64,000 nucleotides of DNA, taken from contig NZ_MLCL01000062.1 in NCBI RefSeq assembly GCF_001942625.1, positions 310,001 through 374,000 of the forward strand, written 5' to 3'. Numbering within the stretch: position 1 is the stretch's first letter; every line of letters begins with the position of its first letter. Shown here one piece after another: positions 15,835 to 26,578 of this stretch. The notes beneath the pieces were generated by a model. It was not told where the DNA came from. It worked only from the letters and a program-made list of their open reading frames with translations, and ran no database searches. A program made the translations under genes and the position numbers. This DNA is from Mycobacterium syngnathidarum (lineage in GTDB: Bacteria; Actinomycetota; Actinomycetes; Mycobacteriales; Mycobacteriaceae).

Positions 15835-16983
15835 CTATTCCGCCCTGGCGGCGTCCAGCTCGGCAAGCACCTCGGCGGTGTCCGCCCCGAGCTCCGGCGC
15901 ATATCCGGCGATGTGGCCCGGGGTTCGGGAGAACCAGGTCGGCACACCCGGCATCCGCACCCGGCCGTGCGGGGTGTCGACGGTCTCGAACAACCCGACC
16001 GCGTTGAGGTGCTCGTTCTCGAACAACTCATCCGGCGTGAGCATGGGCGCCGCCGGGATCTCCAGTTCCGCGAACAGATCCAGCCACTCCGCGGTGGTGC
16101 GTTCCTTGAGGGTTTGGGCCACCAGCCCATACACGGTGTCGATCTGGTGGGCCCGCTGTTCGAGGGTCGCGTACTCGGAACTGTTCCAGGTGGGCTGCAC
16201 GCGATCGATGAAAGCGTTCCAGTGCTTGTCGTTGTAGACAAGGGCGGCGATGTGGCCGTCCTTGGTCTCGTACGGCCTGCGGTTGGGCGTGACCGCCCGC
16301 GGATACACCGCCGGGCTCAGCGGTGGGTCGAACATGGCGCCATTGGCATGCTCGACGAGCATGAAGGAGGCCATGGTCTCGAACATGCTGACCTCGACCT
16401 CCTGGCCTTCACCGGTGCGTTCCCGGTGGAACAACGCCATCGTCGTGGCGTACAGCGCGGTCAGGCCGGCCACCTTGTCGGCCATGATGGTGCCGACGTA
16501 GGAGGCCTCACCGGTCAATTGCTGTTGCACGGCAGGCAATCCGCACTCTGCCTGGATGGTGTCGTCGTAGGCCGGGCGGTCGGCGTCCGGACCGCGCCGG
16601 CCGTAGCCATAGCAGTTGGTGTAGACGATGCCCGGATTGATCGCCGCCACATCGTCGTAGCCGAAGCCGAGCTTGCTGATGGCCTTCGCGCGCATCGAGT
16701 GGATGAACACGTCGGCGTCGGCGATCAGGGCCCGCAGGTCCGCCTTGCCCTGCTCGGATCGCAGGTCCAGCACCACACTGCGCTTGCCGCGGTTGACATT
16801 GACGAACACCCCGCTCATCCCGGGCGCCGGGCCCACCGAGATATAGCGGGTGTTGTCGCCTGCCGGGGTCTCGACCTTGATGACGTCGGCACCCATGTCC
16901 GCCATGATCTGAGTGCAGTACGGCCCCATCACCATCGCCGTGAGATCGACGACCCGAACTCCCTGCAGTGGACCGGCTCTCAT
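15835..16983 (-). CDS. CaiB/BaiF family CoA-transferase
   Basis: 382 residues, the family's normal length. The N-terminus GPLQGVRVVDLTAMVMGPYCTQIMADMGADVIKVE is the class III CoA-transferase signature. Then come NVNRGKRSVVLDL and RPAYDDTIQAECG, where the catalytic aspartate is expected (YDD). These enzymes pass CoA between acyl-CoA thioesters and free acids, so it may activate the pathway acid without ATP. The start overlaps the preceding SDR stop by ATGA. Confidence 0.92.
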   Translation of the reverse strand: MRAGPLQGVRVVDLTAMVMGPYCTQIMADMGADVIKVETPAGDNTRYISVGPAPGMSGVFVNVNRGKRSVVLDLRSEQGKADLRALIADADVFIHSMRAKAISKLGFGYDDVAAINPGIVYTNCYGYGRRGPDADRPAYDDTIQAECGLPAVQQQLTGEASYVGTIMADKVAGLTALYATTMALFHRERTGEGQEVEVSMFETMASFMLVEHANGAMFDPPLSPAVYPRAVTPNRRPYETKDGHIAALVYNDKHWNAFIDRVQPTWNSSEYATLEQRAHQIDTVYGLVAQTLKERTTAEWLDLFAELEIPAAPMLTPDELFENEHLNAVGLFETVDTPHGRVRMPGVPTWFSRTPGHIAGYAPELGADTAEVLAELDAARAE

Positions 16984-17900
16984 GAACTGACCCCCTCTGC
17001 CGCGCGCGCAAAGCTATAACGGATGTGGTCAGCGTGACCGTCCGGAACCACCGGGAAGATCACCGGCTCGCTCACGTCACGGATGTGGTCCATCTGCTCC
17101 CCCACCTCTTCGACCGTCCACGACGGTTGGTACACCCCCGGTGACTCGGCAACGACGGCGCGGGCAATCCGTCCGGCGATCGCCACGAAGAATTCGCCTG
17201 TGACCGAACAGGAGTCATGCGTCAACCAGCCCACCGCCGGGGCGACCAGATCCGCGCCCATCGGCGGATAAGCCGACGTGTCCAGCCCTTCGGCCATCCG
17301 GGTCACCGCGCCCGGAACGATCGCGTTGCACAGCACACCGTCGGCGGCACCCTCCAGTGCCACGACATTGCACAGCCCGAGAATCCCGGCCTTGGCCGCA
17401 GCGTAGTTGGCCACCTCATGGTTGCCGTAGAGTCCGCCGATCGACGAGGTCAGCACCACGCGCCCGTACCCGGCCGCGCACATGTACGGAAATGCTGGGC
17501 GCACAACGTGGAACGCTCCACGCAGGTGCACGTCGAGCACCGCGTCGAAATCGTCATAGCTCATCTCCTTGAGCGATGCGCGCCTCACCGTGCCGGCGTT
17601 GTGGATCAAGATGTCGACACGGCCGAAGCGCTCGACGGCGGCGTCGATGATGGCCTGACCGCCTTCTGCCGTTGCCACCGAATCGGTGACGGCGATGGCT
17701 TCACCACCGGCTGAGACGATTTCATCCACCACCTGCTGCGCCGGGGCGGTGTCGGTGCCATCTCCCGTGAGACTGCCCCCGGGGTCGTTGACGACAACCT
17801 TCGCGCCCCTCGACGCCAGCAACAGGGCGTACTCGCGGCCCAGTCCCCGCCCGGCACCGGTGATGACGGCGACACGATCGTCGAATCTGAGAGTGCTCAA
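16980..17900 (-). CDS. SDR dehydrogenase, HSD17B4-like (3-hydroxyacyl-CoA type)
   Basis: 306 residues. TGAGRGLG Rossmann motif near residue 15, VVNDPGGSLTGDGTDT, NAG in HNAGTVRRAS, catalytic Ser in TSSIGG and YAAAK. The long N-terminal loop VNDPGGS...GDGTD is typical of the dehydrogenase domain of peroxisomal multifunctional enzyme 2, suggesting (R)-3-hydroxyacyl-CoA oxidation. That fits beta-oxidation beside four acyl-CoA dehydrogenases. ATGA overlaps link it to genes on both sides. Confidence 0.88.
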   Translation of the reverse strand: MSTLRFDDRVAVITGAGRGLGREYALLLASRGAKVVVNDPGGSLTGDGTDTAPAQQVVDEIVSAGGEAIAVTDSVATAEGGQAIIDAAVERFGRVDILIHNAGTVRRASLKEMSYDDFDAVLDVHLRGAFHVVRPAFPYMCAAGYGRVVLTSSIGGLYGNHEVANYAAAKAGILGLCNVVALEGAADGVLCNAIVPGAVTRMAEGLDTSAYPPMGADLVAPAVGWLTHDSCSVTGEFFVAIAGRIARAVVAESPGVYQPSWTVEEVGEQMDHIRDVSEPVIFPVVPDGHADHIRYSFARAAEGVSS

Positions 17901-18735
17901 GCGAAGGGCTCCTCGCCCTCGAGCTTGGTGCGCTGCAACAGCCGGCCGGACATCGGGTCATAGGGCGTGGCCCGGTGCATGGTTCCGGTGTTGTCCCAGA
18001 TCACCAGGTCACCGACTGTCCACTTGTGTCGGTAGGTGAACTCCGGCTGGGTGGCCCAATCCCGCAGCCGCACCAGCAGTTCGGCGCTCTTGCGGAAGTC
18101 GATCGGGCCGTCGGCATCGACGATGTGGCGAGCGGTGGCACCGAGCACGAGCGACTTGCGGCCGGACTGATGGGTCCACACCAACGGCAGTTCCCGATCG
18201 CCGATGGCCATCATGCGGCGCAGAGCCTTGGCGCTGGGTTCCGGGTCGTAGTAGAACATCGTGTTCCACGCCGAATGCATGGCCTGCAGGCCCTCGATCT
18301 CAGCCTTGTCCTCGTCGGACAGGTCCTCATAGGCGGCGTAGGTGTTGCAGAACTCGGTGTCACCCTCCTCCGGGTTCCCCAACGCCACGCTCTGCAGCAG
18401 TGAGGCCAGGATCGGGACCTCGTTCATCGTCCCGTCGATGTGCCAGTACAGCGAACCCTTGAGATAGTCGGCCTGCGTGTTCACCTCGGTGTCGAGGGAG
18501 ACCTTGTACAGCTTCTCGCCGTGGTGCTCGGGAGCGAACGTGCCGAGGGTTTCGGTGAACGCGATCTGCTCGTCGTCGGTGAACCCGATCTGCGGGAACA
18601 CCAGCACCCCCCGCTGCTCGAGCAGTTCGCGGATCCGCCCGGCATGTTCGCCGGAGAGCAGCGTGCCCTTGTCGGTCCGGATCTCGGTTCCGATGCGCGG
18701 CTTGATGTCCCGGGTGTCGAGCGCAGTTGTCGTCG

Positions 18736-18739
<4 letters not shown>
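17897..18739 (-). CDS. TauD/TfdA-family Fe(II)/2-oxoglutarate dioxygenase
   Basis: 280 residues from ATG 18739. Iron ligands are visible as HxD in YWHIDGT and the distal His in GTMHRATPYD; the C-terminal Arg in SGRLLQRTKLEG would bind 2-oxoglutarate. The N-terminus (GVLVFPQIGFTDDEQIAF) is typical of TauD. Such enzymes hydroxylate unactivated carbons. It sits between the SDR and the Baeyer-Villiger monooxygenase, each overlapping by 4 bases, so it belongs to the same catabolic route. Confidence 0.92.
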
Positions 18740-20579
<1,840 letters not shown>

Positions 20580-20583
<4 letters not shown>

Positions 20584-21752
20584 GCGTTGGCCTTCTCGGG
20601 CAGTGCGGCGGCGTGCAGTGGGGCGGGCATGTCGTGCACCGCGGGCAGCACCTCGGCGGCGAACAACTTGGTGGATTCCATCGCCTTCTCGTACGGCATG
20701 GTGCCGAACTGCGGGACGATGGTGACCTCGCAGAACGAGCACGCCTCTTGCGCGGCCTTGAGCTTCTCGAACACCGTCTCGGGGGTGCCGATCAGTAGGT
20801 TGGACGCGTGGTATCCGGGCGGGCCGCCCTTCTTCTGGTTGCCGACCTCCGAGGCCAGCACCGCCGTCGCGCTCGCCTCACGAGCGGCGTACGCCTCATA
20901 GCCCTTGACGCCCTTGAAGTTCGACGCGTCGGCAAAACCGTAGTGCACGTTGACGTCGCGGTTTGCGGTCCAGATCCACTCTTCAGTCTGTGCCACCTCG
21001 TCCTCGGAGCCCACGCAGTACATGAACATCACGTTCTTGGGCTGACATGGCCCCAGACCTTCTTCCGCGCGGAAGGTGTTGACCTTGCGCACCTCTTCGC
21101 CGGCATCGGTGATCGGCTTGTTGCCGACGAACAGTGGGACCATGCCGCGCCGGGACAGGATCTCCAGCGACTCCGCGGTCGAGGACGAGCTGTAGATGCG
21201 GTCGAACAGGTCGGTGCTGATCGGCTCGGGTCGCAGCGACATCTCGGGGAAGCTGAAGATCTTGCCGTCGTAGGAGAACCGCTCACCGGAGAAGGCCAGC
21301 TTGAGGATGTCCAGCGTCTCGTTGAAACGGTCGCGGCTCTCCTCGCGCGGCACACCCACCGCCGCGAACTCGCCCTTGGACACCCCGCGGCCCAGACCGA
21401 TCGTGGTGTAACGCCCGTTGGAGACGATGTCGAGATAGGCGATCTGGGTGGCCAACCGAATCGGGTTCCACCACGGCACCACCGCCACGAATGTGCCCAG
21501 ACTGACCCGCTCGGTGCGTCCGGCGAAGTAGGTCAGGGCCTGAATGGGGTTGGGCGTCATGCCATATGGCGTGCCATGGTGCTCGGGAAACCAGATCCCG
21601 TCGAAGCCGAGCGGCTCGGCGAGGTCGCCGAGGGCCAGCGCGTCCTGCACGCACTTGTAGTCCGGTGTAGCCGGCGGGGTGCTGAAGTCGCCGGCGAGCA
21701 CACGCTCCCAGTCGTGGGAGTTCTGCGCTCCCGTACCCAGATTGACCTTCAT
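20580..21752 (-). CDS. LLM-class flavin-dependent oxidoreductase
   Basis: 390 residues from ATG 21752. Luciferase-like TIM barrel: GFDGIWFPEHHGTPYG near residue 53, VAVVPWWNPIRLATQIAYLD, and NGRYTTIGLGRGVSKGEFA. In mycobacteria such proteins use FMN or F420. The C-terminal part carries GSEDEVAQTEEWI and YHASNLLIGTPETVFEKL. It probably acts as an oxygenase or as partner of the overlapping Baeyer-Villiger enzyme. The cofactor cannot be settled from sequence. Its start is separated from the Rieske gene by a strong hairpin. Confidence 0.9.
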
Positions 21753-21770
21753 GTTCGCTCCTTATTGGGC

Positions 21771-21819
21771 GATTTGTGGAGTTTCAGCCGTGTCCGGCAC
21801 GGCTGAGACTCCACAAATC
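21771..21819. terminator. Long hairpin between Rieske and LLM genes
   Basis: GATTTGTGGAGT...(21771-21792) pairs with 21798-21819 over 22 bp with one G-T pair and a 5-base loop (TCCGG). It overlaps the Rieske stop codon and lies 19 bases ahead of the LLM start in a run of otherwise tightly coupled genes. It could end the Rieske transcript, stabilise the upstream mRNA or act as an attenuator. Confidence 0.65.
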
Positions 21820-23233
21820 ACTGGATGTCGGTGGGCTCTCCGGTGCCCATGTACTTGGAAAGTTGGTAGTGCAGGTTGACCGTGCTGCGTTCGCGGTAGG
21901 GGTTCGGCAGAGTTCCCGGGAAGCCTGCCGACTTCATCCCCTGCTGCACCGCCGCCATGTTCGAGAAGTCCTGTGGCAGCACCGACAGCCAGTTCGGTGA
22001 ATCCTTCGGGGTGTAGGCCCACTCGGTCTGAGGCTCTTCACCTTTCGGGTACAGCTCGAAGACGGCGACCTCGAAGATGCACTTGTCCGGGTTGTAGCTC
22101 GGATCCGGGCGCGCGCTGTAGCACAGCGCGCTGGTCAGACCCTGCCCGACTTGGAAGTTCGGGAAGATCTGCCACGCCGTGCCGCTCTGCCCCAGGATGT
22201 CCGGCGGGATGGTCGGCCAGACCACGCCACGCGCCTCGTCATCGCGGCGGGCCGAGGCCAGCCAGTGCTGCAGCACCTCGTCGGCGGGGGTGCCCTCGGG
22301 CAGTTCGTCGACCAGCCGCTTGGCGGCGTTCACCAGGGTCTGCGTCGTCGTCGCGTTGGTCTCTTCCATGGTGTACACCTGCATCTCGGCGGTGGAGATG
22401 CGCGGATCACCGGTCCCCAGACGGATCTTGGACTTGGTCTCGTCCATACCTTTGGGCGCGTCGTAGCCGATGTTGCTGTGCTTGCCCTGCGCCTTCGCCC
22501 AGCCCTTGAACTCGCCGAACTGGTTGAACTCCGGGTGCGTGGTGAACACGTGGTAGGTCTCGTTGAAGGCCTCCATCGCGACCTTCCAGTTGCAGTCGAA
22601 GTACAACCACTTGCGCCACTTGTAGCGCATGTTCTCCAACCCGAACGGGTCGAGGATCTTGGCCGCCGGGTACAGGTAGTCGACCAACGGCTCGCAGTGC
22701 GGGTCCATGTTGATGAACAGCCACCCGCCCCAGGTGTCCACCTGCACGGGCGCCAGGTGCGTGTTGCGCGGAGTGAGCTTGCCCTGCCAGTCGTCCTGTT
22801 CCCGGATGTGGGTGCAGGCTCCGTCGAGGCCGTAGGTCCAGCCGTGGAATCCACACACGAAAGACTTCCGGGCCCGGCCGGTCGCGTTCTTGGCACCCTC
22901 GGGGTTGTCGATGAGCTTGCGTCCGCGGTGCATGCATACGTTGTGGTGCGCCGTGAATTCGTTGGGGCCCGTACGGACCACGATGATCGAGTCGTCGAGG
23001 ATGTCGTAGGTCAGGTAACTGCCGATTTCGGGGATCTCCTCGACCCGGCCGACCTGCTGCCACACTTTGCGCCACAGCCGATCCCGTTCAGCGCGTGCGT
23101 ATTCCGTGGAGATATAGGCCTCGACCGGGATGGTGGTCGGCTCAGACAGGTCCTCGGCGATGACTCCGGTCGAGTCGTCCGGTTCGGCGTCGACCTCCAT
23201 CGCGGCGTCGAGATCGGTTTCGGTGTGCGCCAT
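21818..23233 (-). CDS. Rieske oxygenase, large (alpha) subunit
   Basis: 471 residues. Rieske [2Fe-2S] ligands are CMHRGRKL and CGFHGWTYG (about residues 102-104 and 132-135). The catalytic iron site follows in NETYHVFTTHPEF (histidines about 225 and 230). Ring-hydroxylating or O/N-demethylating oxygenases of this type need an electron-transfer partner. No ferredoxin, reductase or beta subunit gene is nearby, so these must be shared from elsewhere. The start overlaps the stop of the SDR by one base (TAATG). Confidence 0.93.
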   Translation of the reverse strand: MAHTETDLDAAMEVDAEPDDSTGVIAEDLSEPTTIPVEAYISTEYARAERDRLWRKVWQQVGRVEEIPEIGSYLTYDILDDSIIVVRTGPNEFTAHHNVCMHRGRKLIDNPEGAKNATGRARKSFVCGFHGWTYGLDGACTHIREQDDWQGKLTPRNTHLAPVQVDTWGGWLFINMDPHCEPLVDYLYPAAKILDPFGLENMRYKWRKWLYFDCNWKVAMEAFNETYHVFTTHPEFNQFGEFKGWAKAQGKHSNIGYDAPKGMDETKSKIRLGTGDPRISTAEMQVYTMEETNATTTQTLVNAAKRLVDELPEGTPADEVLQHWLASARRDDEARGVVWPTIPPDILGQSGTAWQIFPNFQVGQGLTSALCYSARPDPSYNPDKCIFEVAVFELYPKGEEPQTEWAYTPKDSPNWLSVLPQDFSNMAAVQQGMKSAGFPGTLPNPYRERSTVNLHYQLSKYMGTGEPTDIQ

Positions 23234-24078
23234 TAGATCCTCCTGATGGCTTCTCGGAAGTCGTCGTCCTTGAGGAACAGCGAGGTGTTGTCGGCGCCGA
23301 GGTGCGTCCAGCGCAGGTTCAGCCCGCCGTCGACCAGGATGGTCTGGCCGGTGATGTAGCTCGACAGATCCGAGAGCAGGAACAGGATGGCACCGGCCTG
23401 TTCCTCTGGGGTACCGCGCCGGCCCATGGCGATTGCCCGCTGGTCACGTTCGGGGTCGGCGTCGACATAGGTTGCCGAGGCGGCGGTTTCGGTGACACCG
23501 GGGGCAACGGCGTTGACCCGAATGCCTTCTGCGGCAAGCTCTGCGGCCATGGTTCGGGTGGCTGCCACGATCGCGGCCTTGGCGGTGCCGTAGGCGACGT
23601 GATACGGCGCGGTGTTCATCCCGCTGATCGAGGACACCGACACGATCGAACCCGAGGTCCCCTGGCTGCGGATCTCCGCGGCCACCGCCTGGCTCATGAA
23701 GAACATGGTTTCCAGGTTCGCCGTGAACAACTCGCGCCAGTCGGCCCGAGAAACCCGGGTCGCCGGCATCCAGGTCCACGGCGCCGCGCCGCCTGCGACA
23801 TTCACCAGCCCGTACAACGTCCCTTCGGCGCGACGCGCCGCGTCCAGCACCGCGGCGATGCCCTCATCGGTCGAGGCGTCGGCGGCCACCGTCACCACGT
23901 TCAGTCCCTTGTCGGCCAGCGGCGCAACGTGCGTGTCGAGGTTGTCCTGCGATCGGCTCACCGCCACCACCGTGGCCCCGGCCTCGGCCGCCATCCGCGT
24001 GACCGTGGTGCCGATGCCGCCACCACCGGCGCCCGACACCACCACCACCCGGCCGTCCAAGCTCAGGGAACTGTCCAT
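23233..24078 (-). CDS. SDR oxidoreductase
   Basis: 281 residues from ATG 24078. First gene of the leftward operon set. SGAGGGGIG cofactor loop at the N-terminus, NVAGG, catalytic Ser in SVSSISG, YGTAK and PGVTETAAS. The C-terminus is extended (LGADNTSLFLKDDDFREAIRR) beyond the usual QTILVDGG. Probably interconverts an alcohol and ketone of the pathway. A 12-base perfect palindrome sits 20 bases upstream of its start in the divergent promoter region. Confidence 0.9.
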   Translation of the reverse strand: MDSSLSLDGRVVVVSGAGGGGIGTTVTRMAAEAGATVVAVSRSQDNLDTHVAPLADKGLNVVTVAADASTDEGIAAVLDAARRAEGTLYGLVNVAGGAAPWTWMPATRVSRADWRELFTANLETMFFMSQAVAAEIRSQGTSGSIVSVSSISGMNTAPYHVAYGTAKAAIVAATRTMAAELAAEGIRVNAVAPGVTETAASATYVDADPERDQRAIAMGRRGTPEEQAGAILFLLSDLSSYITGQTILVDGGLNLRWTHLGADNTSLFLKDDDFREAIRRI

Positions 24079-24098
24079 TCGCAACCCTTGCCGCTTAA

Positions 24099-24110
24099 TT
24101 GTCCGGACAA
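24099..24110. promoter_or_regulatory. Candidate GntR operator, site 1
   Basis: TTGTCCGGACAA is a perfect 12-base palindrome, just upstream of the leftward SDR start. Together with site 2 it flanks the divergent gap, and a GntR-family gene is the second gene of the opposite operon. Confidence 0.6.
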
Positions 24111-24194
24111 CAAATGAGGATCTTCATATTGGAGAACAATATTCCCCAGCATTTATTCAACCGTCAAGGGCCGATACGAGGTTTTCGGCGGCTA

Positions 24195-24206
24195 TTGTCT
24201 GGACTA
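24195..24206. promoter_or_regulatory. Candidate GntR operator, site 2
   Basis: TTGTCTGGACTA matches site 1 at 10 of 12 positions, and the centres are 96 bp apart. It lies 26 bases ahead of the rightward SMP-30 gene start, suitable for repressing that promoter. Confidence 0.55.
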
Positions 24207-24231
24207 CGACGAGTTGCTAACGTCCGAGGTC

Positions 24232-25830
24232 ATGAGCGCCCCTCTGGTGTCTGACGCGAGATACTCCGCAAACCCGACCGTGGCTGAGGACTGGACGCTG
24301 GAGCAGGTCACCGGGCCCAGCCGGTTGTTCGGCGCGAATGGCCTGCGCACCGGCCCCGACGGCCGGATCTACGTCGCACAGGTCACCGGCAGCCAGATCA
24401 GCGCACTCAACCTGGACACCGGACAGCTGGAAACGGTCAGCGCCAAGGGCGGCGACATCATCGCTCCCGACGACGTGGCCTTCGATCCGGAGGGCAACCT
24501 CTACGCCACCGAGGTGATGGACGGCCGCGTCAGCGTGCGCTCGGCCGACGGCACCACCCGCGTTCTGCGCGACGACATCCCCTCGGCCAACGGCATCACC
24601 TTCCATCAGGGCCGGTTGTTCGTCGGAGAATGCCGCGAAGGCGGCCGCCTCATGGAGTTCGACCTGGCCGGCGGTGCCCCGCGCATCCTGCTGGAGGACG
24701 TGCCCTCGCCCAACGCGATGGAGGTCGGCCCCGACGGGCTGCTCTACTTCCCGGTGATGGGTGCCAACGAGATCTGGCGCATTGACCCCAACGGCGGCGA
24801 GCCGCAGGTGGTGGCCGGCGGGCTCGGGGTACCGGACTCGGTCAAGTTCGACGCCGACGGCTACATCGTCTCCACCCAGGTCGCCAGCGGCCAGGTGCTG
24901 CGCATCGACCCCCGCAGCGGCGAACAGACGCTACTGGCCCAGCTGACCCCCGGCCTGGACAACTGCACCTTCGTCGACGGCCGGCTGTTCGTCTCGAACT
25001 TCACCGGCGAGATCACCGAGATCCTGGCGGGCGGCAGCCAGGCGGTGCTGCCGGGCGGCTTGAACTGGCCGCTGGATCTGACCGTCGGCCCCGACGGCAA
25101 CCTCTACGTCGCCGACGGCACCTACTTCTACCGGGTCGGCCCCGACGGGGACCTGCAGACCGTCGCAATGCTGTTCTCCCCCGGCTATCCGGGTTTCCTG
25201 CGCGGTGTGACCGCCTCGGGCCCGGGCGAATTCATCGTCACGACCGCCGCCGACACCGTCGCACGCTTCCACCCCGGGACAACCGACGACGAGGTGAGCC
25301 AGATCCTCGCCAGTGGCATCGACCAGCCCTACGGCGTGGCGCAGGCTCCCGACGGTTCCGTCGTAGTCGTCGAACAGGGTGCCGGACGCCTGCTTTCGGT
25401 GCGCGACGGCGCGGTGAGTGTGCTGGCGTCCGGCCTGGACACCCCGGTCGGTGTGGTGATCGGACCCGACGGCGCACCGCTGGTGTCGGTAGCCGGCGCC
25501 GTTCTCCGGGTGACCGACGGGACGGCACAGCCTCTGGTCGACGGATTGCACACGCCGCACGGCATTCTCGTGCGCGACGGCGTGCTCTACGTCGTCGACT
25601 CCGGCAGCAAGGAGCTCGTCGGCTACGACCTGAACGATGCGGGCCGCACCACGATCGCCACCGGGCTGCCGGTCGGTCCGCCGCCCGGAGTGACCCCCAA
25701 GCCGCTCAAGGGCATGCCGCCGTTCTCCGGGCCGCAGGGCCCATTCGCCGGGATCACCGCGGGAACCGATGGGACGCTCTACATCTCAGGTGACGGCGAT
25801 GGCAGCGTGCTGGCGCTGCGCCGGAGCTGA
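24232..25830 (+). CDS. SMP-30/gluconolactonase-like beta-propeller protein
   Basis: 532 residues from ATG 24232 (GAGG just upstream; a TTG at 24214 is an alternative). Repeated blades are visible as NGLRTGPDGRIYVAQ, DDVAFDPEGNLYATEV, NAMEVGPDGLLYFPV, LDLTVGPDGNLYVADG, YGVAQAPDGSVVVVEQ and VGVVIGPDGAPLVSV. The fold is that of SMP-30 or NHL propellers, often lactonases or strictosidine synthase-like enzymes. Larger than single-propeller SMP-30 (about 300), so it may hold two propellers. A lactonase would suit the product of the Baeyer-Villiger monooxygenase in the divergent operon. Confidence 0.85.
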   Translation: MSAPLVSDARYSANPTVAEDWTLEQVTGPSRLFGANGLRTGPDGRIYVAQVTGSQISALNLDTGQLETVSAKGGDIIAPDDVAFDPEGNLYATEVMDGRVSVRSADGTTRVLRDDIPSANGITFHQGRLFVGECREGGRLMEFDLAGGAPRILLEDVPSPNAMEVGPDGLLYFPVMGANEIWRIDPNGGEPQVVAGGLGVPDSVKFDADGYIVSTQVASGQVLRIDPRSGEQTLLAQLTPGLDNCTFVDGRLFVSNFTGEITEILAGGSQAVLPGGLNWPLDLTVGPDGNLYVADGTYFYRVGPDGDLQTVAMLFSPGYPGFLRGVTASGPGEFIVTTAADTVARFHPGTTDDEVSQILASGIDQPYGVAQAPDGSVVVVEQGAGRLLSVRDGAVSVLASGLDTPVGVVIGPDGAPLVSVAGAVLRVTDGTAQPLVDGLHTPHGILVRDGVLYVVDSGSKELVGYDLNDAGRTTIATGLPVGPPPGVTPKPLKGMPPFSGPQGPFAGITAGTDGTLYISGDGDGSVLALRRS

Positions 25831-25834
25831 CACC

Positions 25835-26572
25835 ATGACCATCACGCCGGCCGACCACCGCTACCTGCAGGTCGCGCGCACCCTGCGTAAGGAGATCGTC
25901 GACGGGGTCTATCCGGTGGGCTCGCAGTTGCCGACCGAACACGAACTGTGCGAGCGCTTCGAGGTCAGCCGCTACACCGTGCGCGAGGCCCTGCGCCGCC
26001 TGCGCGACGACAACCTCGTCACCTCACGTCCGCGGGCCGGAACCACGGTGGCCCAGCGGGCAGCGACCAATACCTATGCCCAGGACGTGGTCTCGATCAA
26101 CGACCTGCTGGCCTTCGCCACCGGCGCCCAGTTCACCATCGAGTCCAATGCCATGGTCACCATCGACGGCGAATTGGCCGAACGCACCGGGCTTCCGCTC
26201 GGCGAGGAGTGGCTGGCGGTCCGCGGCTACCGGCAGGCCGATGACGATCCGGCACCGGTGTGCCGTACCGAGTACTACATCAACCGCAGCTTCGCCGCCG
26301 TCGGGCGTCTGCTGCAGCGTCATTCCGGTCCGATCTTCCCGCTGATCGAGGATCTCTTCGGAGTCAGCATTGTCGAAGTGCACCAGGAGATCTCGGCGAT
26401 CGTCACTTCGCCCGAGCTCGCCGCGGGCCTCAAGGTCAGTCCCGGCTCCGCGGCCCTGCAGATGCAGCGCACCTACACCACCTCCGACGGAGAAATCGCC
26501 CAGGTCACCGTCAACACCCACCCGTCCGACCGGTTCCGTCATTCCATGACGATGCGCCGGGTCAAGGGCTGA
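25835..26572 (+). CDS. GntR-family regulator, HutC/UTRA type
   Basis: 245 residues from ATG 25835, four bases after the SMP-30 stop. N-terminal winged helix with SQLPTEHELCERFEVSRYTVREALRRL, then LVTSRPRAGTTVA, and a C-terminal UTRA ligand domain (VRGYRQADDDPAPVCRTEYYIN ... QRTYTTSDGEIAQVTVNTHPSDRF). UTRA domains bind small molecules, and repression relieved by a pathway acid or CoA ester is the usual scheme. The twin palindromes between the two divergent operons are its best candidate operators. Confidence 0.92.
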   Translation: MTITPADHRYLQVARTLRKEIVDGVYPVGSQLPTEHELCERFEVSRYTVREALRRLRDDNLVTSRPRAGTTVAQRAATNTYAQDVVSINDLLAFATGAQFTIESNAMVTIDGELAERTGLPLGEEWLAVRGYRQADDDPAPVCRTEYYINRSFAAVGRLLQRHSGPIFPLIEDLFGVSIVEVHQEISAIVTSPELAAGLKVSPGSAALQMQRTYTTSDGEIAQVTVNTHPSDRFRHSMTMRRVKG

Positions 26573-26578
26573 GGAACG

